DNA of 64,000 bases from the NCBI RefSeq assembly GCF_014529535.1, contig NW_023503608.1, positions 2,976,001-3,040,000 on the forward strand, read 5' to 3'. The notes beneath the pieces were generated by a model. The model saw only the letters and a list, made by a program, of their open reading frames with translations, searched no databases and was not told the DNA's origin. This document shows positions 24,814-34,938 of this stretch, one piece after another; positions within the stretch are counted from its first letter, which is position 1, and each line of letters begins with the position of its first letter. Both the position numbers and the translations under genes were made by a program. Source of the stretch: Bradysia coprophila. Taxonomy: Eukaryota > Arthropoda > Insecta > Diptera > Sciaridae.

Positions 24814-25102
24814 CTCTGACTCCGACGAAATTTATTGCTGACGTCGTCATATATGAATCACATTCTATCACCGTCAGATGTTCCAATTGCAATGAGGTTG
24901 TCGTCACTAAAATCACCGGAACATCGAATGAAATGTGCCACTCTGTGTATGAACTTGAAATGATTTAATGAAATTTTTTGCGATCTGTTATAGATTCGGA
25001 TGTTGGACGAAATGTTGCATCTTGTGTCAGGACGTGGACCATCGCTGTTCGAAATGTGATTATCTTCTGGGATCTTACGATCCCTGTTGTGTTATAATGT
25101 AG
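24814..25102 (+). CDS. LITAF-domain-like gene, last two exons
   Basis: Exon 24814-24946 follows a pyrimidine tract ending TCTCAACAG; exon 24994-25102 follows TGTTATAG and ends in TAG. The joined frame gives 80 residues. The first exon carries a CSNC knuckle (VRCSNCNEVVVTKI); the second reads FGCWTKCCILCQDVDHRC, CSKC, LLGSY. This is the layout of the LITAF domain, a monotopic membrane-associated zinc-binding domain of endosomal proteins, with H.C..C...LG.Y at its end. The hydrophobic segment between the two knuckles is much shorter than usual and the intron is only 47 bp, so part may be missing. The start exon was not found. It could be a decayed copy. Confidence 0.5.
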
Positions 25103-25830
25103 TTAGTCTTGTTGAGGAGTATGAGCTTCTTTCAAATTTTAATTATTTTATATTTATATGTTTTATAGATACTCAAAAGATAGATAGAGATAGATACTCA
25201 CAGACTCACTGTAAATGAGTTCATTTTGTTTCAAATACATAAATAATTTCATTGAAGGTAAATTTGATTTTTAACTGGCTGATCTTGAGCTTTACAGGAA
25301 CGAATTTTGGTCAAAATGATAAAATTCTACGTCAAAATGTGAAGTCTGGGTCACTTTTAACGTTGCACCTTCCTCGAGGACATCATACAACTCGAATTTG
25401 CATCATTTGAACTTCTTCGATTAAGGGTAAACTTAAGCACAGTGTGGTGTCTATTTCAATGTACCAAAAATATTGTTCACCATCCCACTAGTTATGTGGA
25501 AAATTTACCTCCATAGCTTGCGTAGTTTACAAAGAAGTTTATTGGTTTCAGCAGTCATGTTTGAAAACGATCCTACTGTAGTTGTTTCAATTCAGTCAAG
25601 AGACCTACCCGTCAAAAGTGGAACCTAGTTTCTGAGGTTCAAATTATTTTTAGTTTCTCAGGGACGATGCGTACAGCGTGGTTGTAAAGGCACACTCGAC
25701 GAGAAGCCTTCGGCTACTTTCTACTTGGAATCGAAATATGAGTAAAAGGAGTAAGTTGGCCAAAGAATACCTCAGTAAAAGTCATCCTTTTGCCTCGCAA
25801 CAAACATTATAATTGATTGCGGTGCTATAT

Positions 25831-27769
25831 TCATGAATCATCCATCAGTTTATCTGCTGTTTTAGTTTTACTAGGTGCTACTAGATTGCATCTGTCCTTT
25901 TCTGCTTTGTCTCTTGTCCATTCTGCTAGGTGGGCCTTCTTTCGATGTGAATACATGTTCGCATTCGATTTGAAAGTCCTGTCACAGTACAGACAACAGT
26001 ACAAATCCACACCAGTGTGAAGGGCTATGTGTTCCTATAAAAGGGACATTCAAGCTGATTCGGTTTTAATGGCAAGGACTTCGGATGGGTAATAAATTTA
26101 CCTTTAAATTTTTCGGTGTCTTGAATGCTTTGTCGCAAAATGTACACCTGAAACGCTTAGAATGTGAACCTGATCTTTATAGACAGATCGATAGAGAGAT
26201 TACTTACTGATGTTTTCTTTCGCCATGAGAATTTCGAATATGAGTGGCCAGCAATCGTTTGCTCTGCAACTTTTTGTTACAGGTCGGACAACTGGCAGCC
26301 TGTGAGTTACCGTCCTGAGCTTCCTGCATTTCTTGGTGTATTTTTAAATGGTGCCAAAGATTACGTTCGTGTTTCAACCTGGAAATACATTTCATTGTTC
26401 AACTTGGTGACCTGCGATCAATTGAAATCTTAATTTTGTACCAAGTACCGCAGATGTCGCACTGAACTTTCGGCGGTGGTGTTGTAGAATGCTCTATATC
26501 TTTGTGGTTTTGAAGACTGGTATTGTGTTTGAATGTACGGCCGCATATCTCGCAAACGTGATCCAACGAAGAGTCATGAACGTTTCGTATGTGGCAGGCT
26601 AGTAATGTTTTCGACTGGCAACTGAAAATAAATCGAAACAGCGAATTAGGCTGCGATTGTTTGCGATATCATGTCAAGCTTACATCCTGTCACACTGGTC
26701 GCAAGGAAATGTTTCAGATGAGTCCGTGGGATGTTTGTGTTGTACATGATATTTCAGTGATGCTGCGGTCGTGCAAATTTTGGAGCATAAGCTACATTTA
26801 TGGTCACGCAAATTCAGTGGTACGTGAGTTTTTCCGTGAATCTTTAGTGCCTGTCTGTCTTTAAAACTTTTACCACACTGTTCGCAACGGTGTGCGTCTG
26901 GATTAACGTGATACCGGATATGATCCAACATCCTGTAGCGGAACTTAAATTTCTTTCCGCAACAGGTCAAATAGCCTATCGTTTTGTGCGCTTGACGATA
27001 ATGTTTTCTCGCCCTTTTTAATGTATCGAGTTCGACGTCACTGCAAATTTCGCATTTCATCTTGAAAAATCGACGTATCTGTGCATCCTGTTTCTCTACT
27101 TCAGATTGACTATGTGGCTCAACGGGAAGTGTCCGATTAGTAGTAACGTCTTCGTTTTTCGGCTTATCTTCTTCATCAGAACTTTGTTCAGTATCACCTA
27201 AAACAGACCGTGCGTGTGGTTTACATAAGTTTAACGACAATTAACCCAAAAAATTACTTTGATCGCAGCTATTTTCGTTGTTATCTTCATCACAACTGTC
27301 GCTTTCCTTAATTGTCTGCATGCCATCAGTTTCCAATTTATCTGTCTCTTCATTACATTTGACTAAGCTCAAATCAGCTTCTAATGCTTCCTCCGTTGGA
27401 CTAACACTTCGTTCTTGCTTTATCTCATCAACCTTTACCATGACGATCGAGTTCAAGTAATTCTTATGGCGAAACTCCAGTCTCTTGTAGAAATTGTGGA
27501 ACGTTTTCGTTTGGATCCAACATATTTCACACACCCATTCCGGCAACCCATCATTTTTATCGATCTACAAAAATTTAGTCAGTTCAACAGTCAGTCTATC
27601 TCTATGTTCAACACCAACGACACTAACAACAACGTCTCACCTGGAACCAGAAATGCTTAGCTAAGACCAAGGCAATAGTTGAATCTTGGAACTTTTCAAA
27701 GATGTTTAGTAAATCGTCATCGCTGGATTCTAGACATAAGCGGCAGACGTGAGTAGATTTTGAATTCAT
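25831..27769 (-). CDS. ZAD-C2H2 zinc-finger protein H (complete, 7 exons)
   Basis: Exons are 27769-27641, 27564-27258, 27197-26684, 26621-26442, 26378-26208, 26147-26102 and 26034-25831, giving 516 residues. It is the outermost and most diverged copy. Exon 1 has one extra codon (SSDDDLLN), the ZAD exon 2 starts [10 protein letters not shown], and the linker to the fingers is longer and more charged ([15 protein letters not shown]). ZAD cysteines CRLC and CEIC and all ten fingers are present. In finger 4 the aromatic position is Cys ([11 protein letters not shown]). The end is unlike the others: TGA inside TCATGAATATAG instead of a stop in AATAAA, and the shared upstream motif was not found. 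Confidence 0.86.
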
Positions 27770-28133
27770 TGTTTTGGAGTCGAAATTGTGTTGTCTGGAT
27801 CAAAACATTGCATTTTTGACATGTGTCAAAAATCAGTATTCTTTGGATACGTCTCAATTTAATACATTTTATAGAGTGATTTAGTACAACAAAATTGTTG
27901 TTCCACTCGAATGATTCGAATTTCAAAAAGACCGTTTCAAATTCATCGTTATTTTGCAGAGCCAAATCGTCATAGGGCATGCTCGACTGCTACTTCCACC
28001 ATGACTATTATGTAGAATCAGATCGCTAGAACATGCTATAACTCACTTGTATGTCCAATTTGGTTATAAATAGGAAACTTCCTAATAAGGAGCGACCCAA
28101 AAGAATCCGTATAATAGTGCAGAAGTGATCATA

Positions 28134-28245
28134 GTCTACAGCTGCCAAAAAGAGAACTATTTTGTGTGAAAAAGTTGTTTATAGTGTTTTACAGTTGTGT
28201 GACACTGTCAAGTTTCATTACCCAATTTACAGTACCACTTTTGAA
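28134..28245 (+). repeat. Dispersed repeat, copy 1 (ACAGCTGCCAAA family)
   Basis: ACAGCTGCCAAA, ACTATTTTGT, TTTTACAGT and CACTGTCAAGTTTC occur in the same order at 42826-42935 in an intron of the synaptotagmin-like gene. No function is apparent. A small open frame at 28284-28472 near this repeat resembles nothing I know and was not called. Confidence 0.5.
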
Positions 28246-28846
28246 GTGCGGTGGTGTATACCTTATGACAAATTTGGTTTATTTTGAATTGCCAATTCCA
28301 ATCCTCGTCTCCTCGTTACCCTGAATATGTTGCTCATCGCCGTCACCGTTACGGCGTCAGAATATTCACTGTGAATATGGTCTATGACAAGCGCTGCCTG
28401 GACAAAGTGTGTGTCGATACCCGAAAAATATTGAAAAATGTTGGTTCGGGTGATTTTACACTAACACAATGATGTCGCTTTAATCAAACCTGGTTTTCAA
28501 GTAATTTTGACTATTTTTGACATATATTTCCTACTTGAGGGACCCCTAAGTCGATTTGGATCGAGTCAGTCCCATAAGACACTTTTTATCAGGGATATTG
28601 ATTTTCGGTCCTGTGCCCTAAACATTTAGACACCTCATTTTTTTGGAACCCCCTAGTGAACAGTCTAATATGCTAAAATTATCTTAATGCTATATATGAT
28701 TAAAATTGATAGCCCCTTCGATTGGACTTTTAACAATTTAAATGTAATTCTGATATCAAAGAGTAGCGATAGTGCATATCAAACAATGTTGCTGATTATA
28801 AAATTATTTTTAAAAATCAGAATATTTCGTCAGTCAGATCGCAAAA

Positions 28847-30482
28847 ATGAAGTTGTACGTGCTGCTGGTAATATTTTTCGGATCAACATCCTTGGGAAGT
28901 GCCTATCACAATCCGCACTGGGGAACCGGTCGTAGTGTTATGGTACATTTATTTGAATGGAAATGGTCGGACATAGCAAAAGAATGCGAAAATTTCTTAG
29001 GTCCAAATCGATACGCAGGTGAGCATTGCTGACGATGACGAATATATTAGGGTAGTCTGCCCTTATGTGGAATACTTAACTGTCTTTCGTCACATCGAAA
29101 TAACTCCTCTCATTCAGGTGTGCAAATCTCTCCGCCAAATGAAAATTTTCTGGAATCAATCAATAATCGTCCGTGGTCGGAACGATACCAACCAATGTCG
29201 TATAAACTGATTACGCGTTCCGGAAACGAGGCCGAATTTGCTGACATGACGAGACGGTGTAACGCTGTAGGTGTTCGAATTTATCCGGATATTGTTGTTA
29301 ATCATATGTCTAGTATGTCAGGACTTGGTGTGGGTGGTTCAAGTGGCCAAGTTGATAGTGGCGATTTTCCCGGTGTTCCATATACCTTTGACGATTTTAA
29401 TAATCCAAGATGCAGAATGGATTGGAATAATCCGCCAACTTTGAGGAACTGTGAATTGGATACCCTCCGCGACTTGAATCAGACGAAAGAGAATGTTCGT
29501 GCGGCGATTTCAAATTACATGAATCATTTGATTGATTTGGGAGTTGCTGGTTTTCGTATGGACGTTATGAAGCATATGTGGCCCCAAGATCTTACAGTGA
29601 TTTGGGGTCGTTTGAAGAACCTAAACGTAAACCATGGATTTGCTGCTAACTCACGACCATTTATTGTCGGAGAAGTTTATGACGACCAGGTTATACAAGG
29701 AAGTGACTTTTGGCATTTAGGAACAACGACAGAATTTAGATATCCGAATGCCATTGCGAAAAGTTTCCGTGGCCAAGACTCGCTGAAATGGTTGCGAACT
29801 TTTGGTGAAGGCTGGGGATTCCATCCAACTCAGTACGTCCTTAGCTTTGTTACTAACCATGATACGCAAAGAGAGGGACTGTTTAGTTATAAAGAGGGAC
29901 GTCTCTACAAAATGGCGGTTGCGTTTCACTTAGGTAAATTCTTGCCAGCTAATACCATCCAACCAAATTCAAATATTTCCAATTTTTTTCAAATTAGCAT
30001 GGCCATACGGGATACCGCGTATAATGTCGTCATACTATTTCGACACCAAATTCCAAGGTCCACCGCATGATGGTAACTATAATACTTTGTCACCTACATT
30101 TGGTTCAAACGGAGAATGTAACGACAACAAATGGGTGTGCGAGCACAGATGGTATCAGACCGTAAATATGTTACAGTTCAGGAATACAGTTGGTGGGGCT
30201 GCGGTAGCTAACTGGTGGGACAATGGCGACAATCAAATAGCATTTTCGCGCGGTAATCGTGGATTCATGATTTTCAATGGACAATACCGGGTTGACTTAA
30301 ATGTTCACATATTCACCGGATTACCGGCAGGATTTTATTGTGATCTAGCTACAGGTTCACTGCGTGGAACATTTTGCACGGGTACAACGGTCAACGTTGC
30401 TGCAGACGGATATGCATCAATTTTCCTGTCATCGGAAGCTGCCGAGGGATACATTGCACTGTCTGTTGATGCTAGACATTGA
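28847..30482 (+). CDS. Alpha-amylase (secreted, chloride-type, altered active-site loop)
   Basis: Exons 28847-29018, 29118-29933 and 29998-30482 join to 490 residues, the normal length for animal alpha-amylases (EC 3.2.1.1, glycoside hydrolase family 13), which hydrolyse internal alpha-1,4 bonds of starch and glycogen. A signal peptide (about residues 1-19) precedes YHNPHW. Catalytic residues are visible: Asp206 in GFRMD, Glu243 in GEVYD, Asp306 in NHD. Chloride ligands Arg204, Asn304 and Arg338 (PRIMSS) are kept. The C-terminal beta domain follows in exon 3. Two things are odd: FVDNHDNQRG is [10 protein letters not shown], and the flexible GHGAGG loop is missing, with a shortened segment instead. 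It probably acts in the gut lumen; activity may differ from standard amylase. Confidence 0.95.
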
Positions 30483-31307
30483 TTTAGATTGAAAATCTAG
30501 TTCGTTCGACAATTAATTAAAACATTGTACTGCAAGGAAAATCATTTGTTTTTGAACAATCTTAATTGGACTGATTGAGACAAATTTACTTGAGGCACCA
30601 GTCGGTATATGATGTCTAGAGCATCTTGTCATCCACAATTACCACTAAAAACATAGCTAACACCGACCCGCACGAAACACCTATTCGTATCATCATCTCT
30701 CTCATTTCATTCTCTGCTCTGCTGAAAACCTATTTGCCCGTTAAACTCTTACATTTTCCATTCTTTGCCTTATTATCATGTGCAATGAAATTGTCTGAGG
30801 CAATATCGAAAGCCCCGTACGGAGTCAAATTTCAGAAATTCTTTTTTAAACAGCTATATTTCACTATAAATCATAGAGGTAGACTACCCTATAGACATTT
30901 TACAGATAAATATGCTAAAAATAGCAATATATGACCAACAGAAAATCTCTAAGTAAGATTTTGCCCAATATATATCACTTTTACCAAAATCCAATATGGC
31001 CGCCTGTAGCCATTTTGTTAGGAGACCAGAATTAGTACTGACGTTTTACATTCGTTAATATCTTTCAAACAAACAAAAAATTATGAAATTCGGTCAAAGT
31101 TTACTGTGGATATTGGCAAAAACACCACCTTCACCGTTCTAGTCCTATGAATGAAATTTAGAGTTACCATAACAGAAAAATATGGTATTTGGTATTGTTG
31201 TGGCGAATATTTTCGCGTACGTCGTTCTGTATAGGCACACAGTAAGTAATCGACAATATCACATAGTTTTCGTGAATGTCGACGGTAAATCATAACAATT
31301 TGTAGAG

Positions 31308-31460
31308 AGTCCTAGAAAGAGGAAACTGCAAACTGGCCAAGAAGGTTATGGCATCGACCACAGACAATTTTAAGGCGTATTTTATCCCAAAAGTCAAATA
31401 TTGTAACGATATTTTGTTTGTTTTTTGACTGTATGTGTGTACATATTTAAGACTTGGTGG
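31308..31460. repeat. Duplicated amylase downstream flank, copy 1
   Basis: GTCCTAGA.AGAGGAAACTG, ACAATTTTAAGGCGT and AAGACTTGGTG occur here and in the same order at 47067-47270. A second shared part is 33187-33245, matching 47973-48030. The copies flank the functional amylase and its pseudogene respectively. No gene lies between 30483 and 31300. Confidence 0.7.
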
Positions 31461-31547
31461 TTTGGTTTAATGAAAAATATCAGTTCGCAGGACTTCATGG
31501 GCAGAGTAGTAGTTAGGTAAATTAGAAAGAAGCACAATGTACGGACG

Positions 31548-31622
31548 GGATGGCTTAGTGGCTACGTACTTGCATTAGACCAAAATGATTCGGGTTCGAT
31601 TCCTGTGTCAGACTGTTTCACA
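31548..31622 (+). repeat. tRNA-like sequence, possible SINE head
   Basis: TGGCTTAGTGG matches the A box and GGTTCGATTCC the B box of polymerase III promoters, spaced as in a tRNA. The acceptor stem does not pair convincingly, so it is more likely a tRNA-derived SINE or a tRNA relic than a working tRNA gene. The paralogous flank at 47270 lacks it. Confidence 0.5.
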
Positions 31623-31743
31623 TGAAATTTTCTTAACGGTTATAGGGTATCGGTTCACTCAAGTTTGATAATTTTGGTAATTTGGGATGCAACGATGTAC
31701 ACACTGAATGAATTGAATGATTATCCGAAGATGATCCGATTAT

Positions 31744-33185
31744 TAAGGCTCGGAATCAGGTCAGGTCGACCTGAAACCTGAGTCACGTCACCTGAACCTG
31801 ATTTGACCTGAAACCTGATCTGTTAAATTTTGACCTGACCTGATTGACCTGAAAACCTGAAAATCTGATCTTGGAAAAACCTGAATGACCTGAACAACCT
31901 GAATTGACCTGAAGAATAAATATAGCAGAACGTGCAATTCAGCTGTTTCACTATTTAAAAGCTGTATATTAGACATCTGGTTTCAATTTCTGACGCGAAA
32001 ATCGATCTCCTAAATGCTATATTCCAAGTAACAGAATCTAGTGCACTTGTAGATGTTGTCTCTTTTCATTAAATCTAATTGTGATAACTTATAGCCCGTT
32101 GAACAATACTTTCTTTTACGATGTAACATATAATAGGGATTATGAGACGTCTTATTTAGGTTTGTAGCTTAAACAAGCACTTATGTAAACACACACAGCT
32201 AAAGTGAAAGTTGTTGACTCCTACAAATTTGTGATTTGCTATTTGAGATCGGATTAGAACATATTCATTTTAGTGCGATTGTCTAAAATATTCTGAAGGT
32301 ACTTTTGAGTTGGCCTATTCAATAATTCGTGTAAGTATAGAGTTATTGTGGTTGCATTTTTGATATTCAAGCGAAACACTTCGTAAACACTTTAAAAATG
32401 GATGAGTAATGATCTCCTGATCGTTTTAGGCATAAAGAAAGAAAAAAGTCGGAGGGCGGTTTTTGAGATAAATTGAATTGTAGAATGAATTGAAATAAAA
32501 TTGAATTTTATGGAGTGGCGGATGTGAATCACGTCCAGATATGATTGTTGGGCGGCAGAACAAGGATTTTAAGGTAGCTACATCCTTGTTCTGTCGCCCT
32601 ACATTCATACTCAGTAGCGTGGGATGCGTGGTATCGTTGGAAAGCTAGTGACTTCAGCTACCCGACACACAAACAAAAATAGAAAAGAATGTTTGATCCA
32701 GATCTGTTGAAATGTCAAAACTTTCACTGGGGTCCATATCTCAAGAACAGCCCGCCGACTTTTTTCTTTCTTTATGTCTAAAATGATCAGGAGATCATTA
32801 CCAATAATAATTAGGAAAGAAAACTACTTTGCAACCACACCGCACCGTTAAACAATGGAGCGACGTTTGGAAATTTTGCAACGTTTTATTCAACAATTTT
32901 AGTCATCCCAAAAATTGTTAAGATATAGAACTCACAGTAATTTGTACGAATCTTTTTTGTAGGTCAGTGAATAGGTCGGAAATGTCGATAAATTTCGGTT
33001 TCATGGTCAAGATTACAAATTTTACTATCAGGTCATTCAGGTTGACCAGGTCATTTCAGGTATTTCAAAAATCAGGTCAGGTCAGGTCAGGTCATTTTTT
33101 TTGAACGACCTGAACCCGACCTGACCTGATCAATTACCCGACTTCAGGTCACAGGTCAGGTTCGGTCGACCTGTTCCGAGCCTTA
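31744..33185. mobile_element. Non-autonomous hAT-like element with AGGTC pentamer arrays
   Basis: The termini TAAGGCTCGGAATCAGGTC and, at the right, GACCTGTTCCGAGCCTTA are inverted. They are flanked by a perfect 8-bp duplication CCGATTAT (31736-31743 and 33186-33193). TAAGG fits the hAT YARNG rule. Both ends consist of tandem ACCTG/AGGTC motifs in opposite orientation. A second foldback, about 32405-32812, is nested inside, with 50-bp arms containing GATCTCCTGATC and AAAGAAAGAAAAAAGTCGG. There is no transposase frame. It sits next to a duplicated block whose other copy (47973) shows an uninterrupted CCGATTAT. Confidence 0.88.
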
Positions 33186-33783
33186 CCGATTATTATGTGA
33201 CTGTCGAACAGCTAAGAATTTAAATAAACTATTATAAAATAAATGCTAAATTATGCTAAAATGGTGCTTCGAGCGACCAGCAATTGATGGCACAACCAGT
33301 TTTACTAAAAAAAACCCCTACTTACAGCTATGTCATATATAGATAGCAGAATGAATGAGAAAACTAATGAAGTAAAAGATAGTTGATAGTTTTCGGAAAA
33401 TATGCTAGCCGTCAGTTAAATGTTACACATTTTAATTGAGAGTGTTTAATTTAAATGGCTGTAATAATAATAGAAACTCAGTTTTTCTTTGCAGCTCTCG
33501 AGAACGAATGATTCAGTGAGTTTTGGGTATTTAACCCTGTTTATGTATAGTAGATGTGCTACAACAAAGTTAAAAGGAAAAATCGATGGTGATGAAGATA
33601 AAAACAACAAATTGTGTAGCGAAAAGCCAAAAAAGAAAAGCAAACAAATTATCTGTGACGAAATTCGTAAGGACTAAATCACAAATAAAGTAGAAGGACA
33701 TGTTTTACTGCCTTCCCTATGTGAAAGTAAACTATAACATAGGAATTCAGCATCTACGAAAATTATACATTACACTATGAATT

Positions 33784-33894
33784 GCAGGGCCTAATATTTG
33801 TCAAAAGTTTCACAAATTTTGACAAATGTTTAACAAATTTTTGTGAAACATTTGTTAAACATCTGTGAAACTTTTGACAAATATTAGGCCCTGC
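33784..33894. repeat. Near-perfect palindromic hairpin element
   Basis: GCAGGGCCTAATATTTGTCA with AAAGTTTCACA at the left is mirrored as TGTGAAACTTT, TGACAAATATTAGGCCCTGC at the right. Its middle is TTTGACAAATG/CATTTGTTAAA. It is a 111-bp MITE. Flanks ATGAATT and ATGAATA may be a target duplication. Confidence 0.75.
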
Positions 33895-34527
33895 GATGAA
33901 TATTAAATATGTACGCTTCTTGTGAATTCCTAACCGATAGTAAACTATTGCATGTAGCAGGTAGTAAGCCAGAATACGTTAGATGCTGCTAAGTAATTCA
34001 TTAAATCGCTAACAAATTTATGATACTCGCAAACTCACTCAAGTGTTTTTCGACAAGAGTAGTTGTATACCTCGCCTTCGGCACTGATGTACAAACTCTA
34101 CACTTATCGAAACCAAATCTTGTTGCGCAAAAACACACTTGTGAGTTGGCTGTTATCACAAAAATATTTCCTCATGTAATGAATTACTTTCGCAGCATCC
34201 AGTGTAACATAAGAGTGACAGTTGCCATGAATATTTGACGTTTAGTTTTCATACTTTTGGTGCTGTGCAGAAGATCTCATAATTTCGGATCTCATATTTT
34301 GAAAGAGTGGAACAGTGTTAATTAATTTAATTTTTAAAATGCCATAGGTATAATTATTAAATCAGTCTATCGACACTTTGGACGAATTAAATATTGTGTG
34401 TCATCACGTAAAGATTTAAATATCTTAATTTTGTGATAGGAAAACATTGAAAAAGCTTCATTTATTTATTCGATGAATTTGTAAACATAACAAAACCACG
34501 TTGCAGTATTCGTATATGTAAGCAGAA

Positions 34528-34562
34528 ACACACACGTGTGTGTGTGTGCATGTATGTATGAC
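34528..34562. repeat. CA/TG microsatellite
   Basis: CACACACGTGTGTGTGTGTG followed by CATGTATGTATG, about 400 bp upstream of the synaptotagmin-like start codon. From 33900 to 34938 no other feature is visible. Confidence 0.7.
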
Positions 34563-34938
34563 CTGTGAATATGAGCTCATCTCAATCGAATTTTAAGTAT
34601 ATATTTATTCTGAATATTAAAACATTCGTCAGAATTCAGAATAAGTTTTGTCAATGTAACTTTCAACCGGCAGCCAATAAATTGATAATACCGTCATAAT
34701 AGCAACGTTGTTTAATAACCCGGTTGTGTATAATATATCTACTTTAGGGATAAAAACTTAAAGTTTGAAAAGTTCACAAACGACTTTGTATGCATTTAAA
34801 CAAGATAATGGTACGCACTCGTTTATATTTTGTAAAACCTGTGTATAATATACTTTGTTTAGTGAGTCAAGTTATTTAAATTTCACCTTATAGTGATAAG
34901 GTAGACAGTGAATTGTTGAGTAATTATTTTGCAGTGAC

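Noticed and set aside
28284..28472. 62-codon open frame upstream of amylase
   Set aside because: It starts at a non-ATG codon, has no recognised motif and lies beside a dispersed repeat.
31548..31622. Functional tRNA gene
   Set aside because: A and B boxes are good but the acceptor stem does not pair; SINE origin is more likely.
33489..33677. Small basic ORF after a TTTGCAG acceptor
   Set aside because: It has no recognisable domain and the related region near 48300 does not preserve the frame, so I did not call it a gene.
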